Below are positions 1 through 4,932 of a stretch of 5,167 bases of DNA, in pieces (position 1 is the first letter of the stretch; each line of letters begins with the position of its first letter). The DNA is from an uncultured bacterium. Lineage in GTDB: Bacteria > Chloroflexota > Anaerolineae > JACIWP01. The stretch covers positions 1-5,167 of the forward strand of contig CAIQJD010000726.1 in NCBI GenBank assembly GCA_903872005.1. Reading direction: 5' to 3'. Both the position numbers and the translations under genes were made by a program. A model generated the notes under the pieces. It did not search any database. It was not told where the DNA came from and saw only the letters and a program-made list of their open reading frames with translations.

Positions 1-85
1 CGCCGGCGACATGGTCCCGCCCAATGCCTCGCTCGCCAACGTCCGCGCCATGGTCGAAGTGGCGACCCACAGCCTGTGGCGCTGA
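1..85 (+). CDS. Uroporphyrinogen decarboxylase (URO-D) family protein, 3' end only
   Basis: Only the last 27 codons are present, read in the frame starting at base 2 and ending at TGA 83-85; the rest lies to the left of the window. The peptide begins AGDMVPP and ends ATHSLWR. It is 19/27 identical to the C-terminus of the complete URO-D-family protein at 2376-3473 (AGDMVPP ... ATKSLWR), which is the whole basis for the assignment. In corrinoid-linked methyltransferases of this fold, this final strand usually has a Cys that acts as the third zinc ligand two residues before the Pro-Pro; here the aligned residue is Asp, as in the downstream paralogue. It is followed after 45 bases by another URO-D-like gene on the same strand, so the locus is a tandem series of related genes. 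The exact substrate cannot be told from this fragment. Confidence 0.8.
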   Translation, partial: AGDMVPPNASLANVRAMVEVATHSLWR

Positions 86-130
86 GATCCCAGACGCATC
101 CCGGTACGAACACCAGCGAAGGAGCAGCCC

Positions 131-1300
131 ATGACCACACCTCTAACCTTCGTGCGCCCGGATAGCCCGGAGATGGCCGGCCTCTTGGCCCGCCACACGC
201 GCTTCTGGCGCCGCGAGCCAGACAGCTTCCTCTACAGCATCTACCAGCACACCCCCTCCTTGCCGGTGGCCCTGCCGCAGAGCGACGGGAGTACCCTGCA
301 CCGCGCCGAGCGCCTGACTCCCGACATGGTGAATGCCGAGCGGATCCTCGATCAATTCGCCGCCTGGGATCTGACCGCGCCAGATGCCGACGCCCGCCTC
401 GCCGGCCAGTACCTCGCCCACCCCGGCCGCGGCGACATCCCGCCATCCACCTCCCCCTTCGGCAAAATCCCCTGGCTCGAGGCCATGTTGGGCTGTCCCA
501 TCAAGATGACCGAAGGCCAGATTTGGGCGGAACGCTACGCCGGCGACCCGCAAGACGTCATTGATCGCGGCCTCAACTTCGAGCACAACCCCTGGTATCA
601 GCTCTACTTGGAGTTCCTGCGCCTGGCTCCGCCGCGCCTGGGCAAACACTTCATCGTCTCTGCCGCTACCCTCATCCGCGGCGTCAGCGATCTGGTCGCG
701 GCCATCATGGGCGTCCAGGAAGCATGCGTCGGCTGGATTGATCAACCGGCCTTCATGGCGCGCCTGCTGCGCGTTTGCACCGATGCCGTGCTGACCGTCT
801 GGGCCGGCGGCTACAAGACCCTGGCCCCATTTCAAGACGGCTACCTCGACGGATGGGGCGTATGGGGGCCGGCGCCGGCCGTCGCCACCCAGGCCGACCA
901 CTCCACGCTCATCTCAGCGCGCATGTACCAGCGCCATATCCTGCCCTATGATCTGGAAGTGATCCGTTGCTGCCCGCTATCCATTTTTCACCTGCACAAT
1001 TGCGGCCTGCACGTCGCACCTGTGCTGCTGGAAGTCGAGGAATTGAGCGTGATTGAGGTCTTCCTCGACCCCTATCCCGAAGGCGAGCGCAAGCTGTGGG
1101 AAGTGGAGATGCTCCAGCGCATCCAACAGCATAAGCCCCTCATCATAGACGCCAATTTGCCCTCCGTGGCCGAAGGGGAGTGGCTGCTGAGTCAGCTCGA
1201 CCGGCGCGGCTTGCTCTTCGACGCGCGCCTGGAGCCGGCGATGAGCGCCACATTGCCGGCCGATATGCCGGCCCGCCGGCGCTGGATTCTGAACGGATGA
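131..1300 (+). CDS. Diverged URO-D/MtaA-like methyltransferase-fold protein (389 aa)
   Basis: Start chosen at ATG 131 because AAGGAG (119-124) lies 6 bases upstream and the preceding gene ends at 85. The protein resembles the C-terminal two-thirds of the URO-D barrel. A GYLDGWGVWGP stretch near residues 237-247 is followed by Asp256 and a helix ending in a HILPYDLEVI-like segment (269-278). This matches the family pattern in which an Asp precedes the 'SP..F..F..P' helix. Next comes HLHNCG (287-292), giving His289-x-Cys291, the zinc-ligand pair of MtaA/MtbA/CmuA-type methyltransferases, and then a VFLDP strand (310-314) equivalent to EPLDP of the downstream paralogue. The N-terminus lacks the HemE MRQAGRY motif, so haem synthesis is unlikely. 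The C-terminus departs from the family: DANLP (340-344) stands where GGLNT is expected, and the last strand with the PP..TP..N motif is not evident. Role inferred: cytosolic methyl transfer or a related reaction; substrate unknown. It probably shares a transcript with the upstream gene. Confidence 0.75.
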   Translation: MTTPLTFVRPDSPEMAGLLARHTRFWRREPDSFLYSIYQHTPSLPVALPQSDGSTLHRAERLTPDMVNAERILDQFAAWDLTAPDADARLAGQYLAHPGRGDIPPSTSPFGKIPWLEAMLGCPIKMTEGQIWAERYAGDPQDVIDRGLNFEHNPWYQLYLEFLRLAPPRLGKHFIVSAATLIRGVSDLVAAIMGVQEACVGWIDQPAFMARLLRVCTDAVLTVWAGGYKTLAPFQDGYLDGWGVWGPAPAVATQADHSTLISARMYQRHILPYDLEVIRCCPLSIFHLHNCGLHVAPVLLEVEELSVIEVFLDPYPEGERKLWEVEMLQRIQQHKPLIIDANLPSVAEGEWLLSQLDRRGLLFDARLEPAMSATLPADMPARRRWILNG

Positions 1301-1303
1301 CGG

Positions 1304-1319
1304 CCGGCAGAGAGGCCGG
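1304..1319 (+). terminator. Weak GC hairpin after the 389-aa gene
   Basis: CCGGC (1304-1308) can pair with GCCGG (1315-1319) around a 6-base AGAGAG loop, starting three bases after the TGA at 1298-1300. The stem is only 5 bp and no T-tract follows, so this is at best a weak or accessory terminator. It is listed because it sits between the end of one gene and a new promoter. GCCGG-type words are very common in this DNA, so chance is a real alternative. Confidence 0.25.
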
Positions 1320-1323
1320 AAGA

Positions 1324-1352
1324 TTGCTCGGCCGCGCGAAGTCTGCTATAAT
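1324..1352 (+). promoter_or_regulatory. Sigma70-type promoter with extended -10 for the radical SAM/URO-D pair
   Basis: TTGCTC (1324-1329) forms a partial -35 and a perfect TATAAT (1347-1352) forms the -10, with a 17-base spacer. The bases TGC (1344-1346) immediately before TATAAT give the extended -10 pattern TGnTATAAT. Transcription would start near 1359, leaving a leader of about 60 bases before the ATG at 1421. This is the best promoter-like sequence in the window and suggests that the radical SAM gene and the following URO-D gene can be expressed separately from the genes upstream. Confidence 0.7.
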
Positions 1353-1382
1353 CCGGCCGTCGTCACATCATGCATAGAGAGG

Positions 1383-1408
1383 CCATGCCGTCGCAGCCGA
1401 CTGCATGG
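1383..1408 (+). promoter_or_regulatory. Leader hairpin just before the radical SAM ribosome binding site
   Basis: CCATGC (1383-1388) pairs with GCATGG (1403-1408). After one mismatch (C1389/T1402), GTCG (1390-1393) pairs with CGAC (1398-1401) around a 4-base CAGC loop, giving ten base pairs. The hairpin ends five bases before the likely Shine-Dalgarno AGGGA (1413-1417). An upstream CATGCA (1369-1374) could instead pair with TGCATG (1402-1407), so two exclusive folds can be drawn. A 9-codon reading frame (ATG 1385 to TAG 1412-1414) starts inside the stem and its stop overlaps the Shine-Dalgarno. A regulatory role is inference only. Confidence 0.4.
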
Positions 1409-1420
1409 AAATAGGGAAAT

Positions 1421-2350
1421 ATGGGCATCCGACTCGGCGCCATCACCTACTACGGTCGCTACTTCATCGAGACACGCATCCTCGGCCAGCGCAAGCCGCT
1501 GGTCGGAGGCATCAACATCACTTCCTTCTGCAACCTGGCCTGCGCCCACTGCCCCTACGTCGGCCCCGACGTGCCGCGCGAACATCTGACCCTGGCGCAG
1601 CTCGATGAGATGATGGCCGGCTTCCGCAAACAAGGCATCCGCGTGCTCTTCCTGCAAGGGGGCGAGCCAACGATCTGGCGCGCCGGCGACATGGACTTCA
1701 ACGGCCTGGTGCGCCATGCCAGGAACGACTTCGGCTTCGATTCCGTCGCCTGCGTCACGAACGCCATCAACCCCCTGGATATGCCCTGCGACCTGATTTG
1801 GGTCAGCGTGGACGGCTCGCCGGCCGTGCATGATCGCGTGCGCGGCGCCGGCTCCTACGACCGCATGGCGCGCAACATCAACGCCGCCACGGTCTCGAAC
1901 CTATACGCCAACGTGACCCTTTCCAGGCTCAACGTAGACGACATCGAGCCATGCGTCGAAGAGATCATGCGCCGCATGCCACAGTTCAAAGCCATCTCGT
2001 TCAATTTCCAGATTCCGTACCCCGGCGTTGAGGAACACTCCCTCTCCTATGAAAAGCGCGTCGAAGCCGCTGAGCGCGTCATCGCCATGCGTAAGAAGGG
2101 ATACCCCATCCTCAACTCGCCGGCCGCCCTGCGCCTGATGCTCAAACCGGGCTGGAATCGCACCCACTGGATGATCCAATTGGCTCACCCCAATGGCGCA
2201 GTTGTCGAAGGTTGCGGCGCCGCCTACGTGGACCCCGAAATCTGCAAGAACTGCGGTTATGGCGTCATGGCCGAAGTCCAGGCGATCTATAATGGCAACC
2301 CCGGCGCGATCCTGGATGCCTTCAAACTGTTCAGGATCGTCGCTGCATAG
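1421..2350 (+). CDS. Radical SAM protein with C-terminal cysteine cluster (309 aa)
   Basis: The N-terminal domain shows the radical SAM signature CNLACAHC (Cys37, Cys41, Cys44, a Cx3Cx2C motif binding the 4Fe-4S cluster that cleaves S-adenosylmethionine). It is followed by the glycine-rich SAM-binding motif LQGGEPT (78-84) and a strand VSVDG (128-132) typical of the barrel. Near the C-terminus, Cys265, Cys275 and Cys278 (Cx9Cx2C) look like a reduced SPASM/twitch-type auxiliary-cluster region or a metal site; the family cannot be settled by eye. Start: ATG 1421 has AGGGA at 1413-1417, a short 3-base gap. An in-frame TAG at 1412-1414 excludes any earlier start, and the start places the CxxxCxxC motif at the usual distance from the N-terminus. 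The next gene begins 25 bases after the stop, so the two are very likely one operon. Expected to be cytosolic and oxygen-sensitive. The substrate is unknown; the URO-D neighbours hint at chemistry on a methylated or cofactor-like small molecule, which is inference. Confidence 0.85.
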   Translation: MGIRLGAITYYGRYFIETRILGQRKPLVGGINITSFCNLACAHCPYVGPDVPREHLTLAQLDEMMAGFRKQGIRVLFLQGGEPTIWRAGDMDFNGLVRHARNDFGFDSVACVTNAINPLDMPCDLIWVSVDGSPAVHDRVRGAGSYDRMARNINAATVSNLYANVTLSRLNVDDIEPCVEEIMRRMPQFKAISFNFQIPYPGVEEHSLSYEKRVEAAERVIAMRKKGYPILNSPAALRLMLKPGWNRTHWMIQLAHPNGAVVEGCGAAYVDPEICKNCGYGVMAEVQAIYNGNPGAILDAFKLFRIVAA

Positions 2351-2360
2351 AATCATTCGG

Positions 2361-2366
2361 AAGGAG
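2361..2366 (+). promoter_or_regulatory. Shine-Dalgarno that fixes the start of the second URO-D gene
   Basis: AAGGAG lies 9 bases before ATG 2376. The same frame is open back to an ATG at 2193, inside the radical SAM gene, but that upstream part encodes a composition unlike the family (rich in Ser, Thr, Lys and Pro) and lacks such a site. The Shine-Dalgarno therefore decides for 2376 and a 365-residue product. Confidence 0.8.
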
Positions 2367-2375
2367 CGACTTGGC

Positions 2376-3473
2376 ATGAACTCCCGTGAATTGATGCGCG
2401 CCGCCATGCGCCGGCAACCGAGCGAACGCATTCCCACCATGCCGCAAATCTGCCACGATACCCCCGTGCGCATCTTCGCCGCAGAAGATGGGCGCGACTG
2501 GATTGATGGGATGCGCCTCTGTCTGGAGCAGCCGGCCGCCATCTACGACTACGTGATCCGACTGGTGCGCCGCATCGGCGCCGATGGGCTGCGCCTGTTC
2601 GTCAAGCCAGACCCGATGCGGATTCAGCGCGTCAAGAACGAGCTGTACGCACTCGATGCACGCAGCGGGGAGCGCCTCGGCCGCATTGACCTCCTGGGCG
2701 GCGGCGGCCTGATCCCCGATCACCCCGAACCGCCCATCGAGACCCTCGCTGACGCGAAGGCCCGCCTGGAAAGCATGGTTGCCGGTTACAGCGACGAAAA
2801 GATCGCCATTCTGCGCGAAGCGCGCGACCGCGTCCCCGACCTGTTCGTCGCCTCATCTCCCATCGGCATCACCATGAACACGTATGCCATCCTGCGCGGC
2901 CGCGTCACCGCCATGCTCGACTTCTACGACCGGCCGGCCTTCGTCAACGCCGTGATGGAGCTACAGGCCGAAGCAGCCATCCGCTCGGCCGAGAAGCTGC
3001 TGGGCGCCGGCATTGACTGCTTCTACATCGGCGACCCATCTTCCAGCGGCAGCCTGATCAGTCCCACACACTTCGAGCAATTCTGCATGCCGGCCTATCG
3101 GCTCTTCTGCCGGCACTTCAAGAACCATGACATCCTGATGTATATGCACATCTGCGGCAACTCGCGCCTCATCCTGGAAATGATGGCCGACAGCGGCGTG
3201 CATGTCGTCGAACCCCTCGATCCCCTCGGCGGCGTTTCCGTTGCCGAAGCCAAATCCCGCATCGGCAGCAAAGTGGCCCTGATGGGCGGCCTGAACACCC
3301 TCACCCTCTTCGATGGGACGCCGGCCGAAGTCCGCGCCGAAGCGATCCAAAAGTGTCGGGAAGGCGGCCCTTACGGCTACATCCTGGCCGCCGGCGACAT
3401 GGTGCCGCCCGAAACGCCCCTGGTGAATTTGCAGGCGATGGTAGACGTGGCAACCAAAAGCCTCTGGCGTTAA
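2376..3473 (+). CDS. URO-D family / corrinoid-linked methyltransferase-like protein (365 aa)
   Basis: The N-terminus (MNSRELMRAAMRRQPSERIP) has the usual opening of non-HemE URO-D proteins: a short helix, then a P-x-x-R-I-P turn. HemE's MRQAGRY motif is absent. Family landmarks follow in order: IGDPSSSGSLISP (218-230) with Asp220, the 'F..F.MPAY' helix (233-241), MHICGN (257-262) giving His258-x-Cys260, VEPLDP (278-283), MGGLNT (303-308) and PPETP..N (344-351). The His-x-Cys pair matches the zinc site that activates thiols in MtaA/MtbA-type methyltransferases. The position of the expected third Cys ligand holds Asp341. Length is normal for the family (roughly 340-370). Most likely a cytosolic methyltransferase or decarboxylase-fold enzyme acting with the radical SAM protein encoded just upstream; the substrate is unknown. 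Its C-terminus is closely similar to that of the gene truncated at the left edge, so the two are probably tandem paralogues. Confidence 0.85.
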   Translation: MNSRELMRAAMRRQPSERIPTMPQICHDTPVRIFAAEDGRDWIDGMRLCLEQPAAIYDYVIRLVRRIGADGLRLFVKPDPMRIQRVKNELYALDARSGERLGRIDLLGGGGLIPDHPEPPIETLADAKARLESMVAGYSDEKIAILREARDRVPDLFVASSPIGITMNTYAILRGRVTAMLDFYDRPAFVNAVMELQAEAAIRSAEKLLGAGIDCFYIGDPSSSGSLISPTHFEQFCMPAYRLFCRHFKNHDILMYMHICGNSRLILEMMADSGVHVVEPLDPLGGVSVAEAKSRIGSKVALMGGLNTLTLFDGTPAEVRAEAIQKCREGGPYGYILAAGDMVPPETPLVNLQAMVDVATKSLWR

Positions 3474-3486
3474 ACGCACAGTGCCA

Positions 3487-3563
3487 CCCAGGAAGGGGGG
3501 TGTTTCATATTTTGGGGGACGGGCATCGGATCACCTAACAATTGAAACACACACCCCAGGAAG
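3487..3563 (+). repeat. Short inverted-repeat element flanked by 9-base direct repeats
   Basis: CCCAGGAAG occurs exactly at 3487-3495 and again at 3555-3563. The 59 bases between them begin with GGGGGTGTTTCA (3496-3507) and end with the reverse complement of GTGTGTGTTTCA (3543-3554), a match at 10 of 12 positions without gaps. Terminal inverted repeats directly inside a direct repeat is the layout of a small non-autonomous insertion (MITE-like) or an insertion-sequence scar. The element is very short and encodes nothing. It may instead act as a hairpin in the RNA that follows the URO-D gene. No family is assigned. Confidence 0.4.
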
Positions 3564-3593
3564 TTGGACAATTGCAGGCAGCTATGATACAGT
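3564..3593 (+). promoter_or_regulatory. Candidate promoter for the BMP lipoprotein gene (weak)
   Basis: The 200-base gap 3474-3673 is AT-richer than its surroundings and is the only place for a promoter of the lipoprotein gene. TTGGAC (3564-3569) could be a -35, with TACAGT (3588-3593) as the -10 at 18 bases, preceded by TG (3585-3586). TATGAT (3583-3588) is a better -10 on its own but lacks a -35 at proper distance. The start site is therefore uncertain. The leader would be about 70-80 bases; no known riboswitch could be recognised in it. Confidence 0.3.
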
Positions 3594-3673
3594 TAGACTG
3601 TGCGTATCGGTGAGGAGAGTAACCGTTTCCGTTCATCATCTCGTTCAACGGACATCGAAAGGAGAAGAGCGCC

Positions 3674-4885
3674 ATGAGAAGAGGGAAGTGGACGATTGCA
3701 GTTCTGCTCGTGACCATGCTATTGCCGCTGATACTAAGCGGCTGCGCCGCCAGCGGCCCCGAAAAGGTCGGCCAATTCGAGATTCCGGCGATTCAGAAGG
3801 GCAAGTTCAACGTCGCGATGATCTTGATCGGGCCGCACGATGACGGCGGCTGGAGCCAGTCGCACTACGAGGGATTGCAGTACATTCAGAAGAACGTGGA
3901 CAACGTGAATACGGCCTACATCGAGAATGTTCCGGAAGGAGCAGACTCCGAGCAGGTCATCCGCAGCCTATCCCGCAAAGGCTTCAACCTGATCTTCGCC
4001 ACCTCGTTTGGCTACATGGATCCCATGGAAGCGGTAGCCAAAGAGTTCCCCAACATCACCTATATCCACATCAGTGGATACAAATCCAACACCAAGAACT
4101 TCGGCAACCTCTTCGGCGCAATGGAAGACATGAAATACCTCGCCGGCATGTTGGCCGGCTCCCGCGCCAAGAAGGATGGGAACATGAAGATCGGCTACAT
4201 GGCAACCTTCCCCATCCCCGAAGAAATCCGCCTGGGCAACGCCATCGCCCTCGGTATGCGTAAGACCTGCCCACAATGCACCATGGACGTCCGCTGGATC
4301 AACACCTGGCATGACCCAGTCATCGAAAAGGAAGCCGCCGCCTCCCTGTTCGACGCCGGCGCGCAAGTGGTCTTCACCGGCGCCGACACGCCGGCCGTCG
4401 CCGACGTCGCCACCGAAAAGGGCAAATGGGGCGTCACCTATGACTGGTCTGGCTCCTGCAAGGCGAAGGGCTGCCTGACCGCCCCGTACTGGAACTGGGG
4501 GCCGATCTACGCCAAAGTCGCCAAGGACGTGCGCTCCAAGACCTACAAGGTCGGTTGGGACTACTTCGACGCCGAAACTGGCGGTCTCGGGCTGTTCGGC
4601 TTCATGGAAGGCCAGACGCCTACCACCGGCGCCGCTGATCTCCCCGCCGCCGACATCAAGCTGGTGAAAGACACGCTGGCCCAAATGCTGGCCGGCAAGT
4701 TCAACCGCTTCGATGTCTTCACCGGCCCGATCAAGGACAACACCGGCAAAACCATCGTACCCGCCGGCGAGAAGCTGCAACAAGCCGACCTCGACCAATT
4801 CCCGCCCGGCTCCCCCGGCCTGGAGTGCAAGTACTGCATGCAGTGGTGGGCCGAAGGCATCACCGCTGAGCTGCCCAAACAATAG
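3674..4885 (+). CDS. BMP-family (PnrA-like) substrate-binding lipoprotein (403 aa)
   Basis: A basic N-terminus (MRRGK) and hydrophobic stretch (6-21) lead to the lipobox LSGC with Cys24, so the mature protein should be lipid-anchored outside the cytoplasmic membrane. The body matches the basic-membrane-protein family of ABC receptors: AMILIGPHDDGGWSQS (48-63, the ligand-site loop), a first-domain 'ATSFGYMDP' strand (109-117), GYMATFP (174-180), the characteristic NTWHDP..E.EAA segment (210-222), YWNWGPIYAK (272-281), and FTGPIKDNTGK (349-359) before a WWAEGI end (391-396). Characterised BMP members bind nucleosides; the ligand here is not proven. Six cysteines of the mature part fall into three close pairs (199/202, 262/267, 385/388), suggesting disulphides or metal sites. 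Start ATG 3674 has AAAGGAG (3658-3664) at 9 bases. No transporter ATPase or permease follows; a convergent gene does, so the partners must be elsewhere. A receptor acting without its own transporter is also possible. Confidence 0.9.
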   Translation: MRRGKWTIAVLLVTMLLPLILSGCAASGPEKVGQFEIPAIQKGKFNVAMILIGPHDDGGWSQSHYEGLQYIQKNVDNVNTAYIENVPEGADSEQVIRSLSRKGFNLIFATSFGYMDPMEAVAKEFPNITYIHISGYKSNTKNFGNLFGAMEDMKYLAGMLAGSRAKKDGNMKIGYMATFPIPEEIRLGNAIALGMRKTCPQCTMDVRWINTWHDPVIEKEAAASLFDAGAQVVFTGADTPAVADVATEKGKWGVTYDWSGSCKAKGCLTAPYWNWGPIYAKVAKDVRSKTYKVGWDYFDAETGGLGLFGFMEGQTPTTGAADLPAADIKLVKDTLAQMLAGKFNRFDVFTGPIKDNTGKTIVPAGEKLQQADLDQFPPGSPGLECKYCMQWWAEGITAELPKQ

Positions 4886-4900
4886 CGCCACATAACGCAA

Positions 4901-4927
4901 AGGGGCGGGGATCATCTCCCCGCCCCT
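4901..4927. terminator. Strong hairpin between convergent genes (shared terminator)
   Basis: AGGGGCGGGGA (4901-4911) pairs perfectly with TCCCCGCCCCT (4917-4927) around a 5-base loop, an 11-bp very GC-rich stem. It lies 15 bases after the lipoprotein stop and 5 bases after the minus-strand CorA stop. On the minus strand the stem runs into TTGCGTTATG, giving a short weak U-run; on the plus strand no T-tract follows. It is therefore best as the terminator of the CorA gene and probably slows or protects the lipoprotein transcript too. Confidence 0.75.
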
Positions 4928-4932
4928 GCTGC

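Noticed and set aside
143..901. 252-codon minus-strand open frame opposite the first complete gene
   Set aside because: Antisense to a gene with recognisable URO-D motifs and a proper ribosome binding site; composition is Gly/Ala-rich shadow coding.
1385..1414. Nine-codon leader peptide gene (MPSQPTAWK)
   Set aside because: Its only ribosome-binding-like sequence (GAGAGG) is two bases from the ATG and the peptide has no run of regulatory codons, so it is not listed as a gene, only mentioned with the leader.
2193..2375. N-terminal extension of the second URO-D gene from ATG 2193
   Set aside because: It overlaps the conserved C-terminal cysteine region of the radical SAM gene, has no family similarity, and a strong Shine-Dalgarno supports ATG 2376.
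2376..3473. Annotation as haem-biosynthetic uroporphyrinogen decarboxylase (HemE)
   Set aside because: The N-terminal MRQAGRY substrate-site motif is missing and a His-x-Cys metal motif is present, which fits the methyltransferase branch of the fold instead.
3474..3673. Cobalamin or purine riboswitch in the gap before the lipoprotein gene
   Set aside because: A riboswitch would fit the context, but I could not find the B12-box core or the conserved purine-aptamer junction; GTGCCACC at 3481-3488 is only a superficial resemblance.
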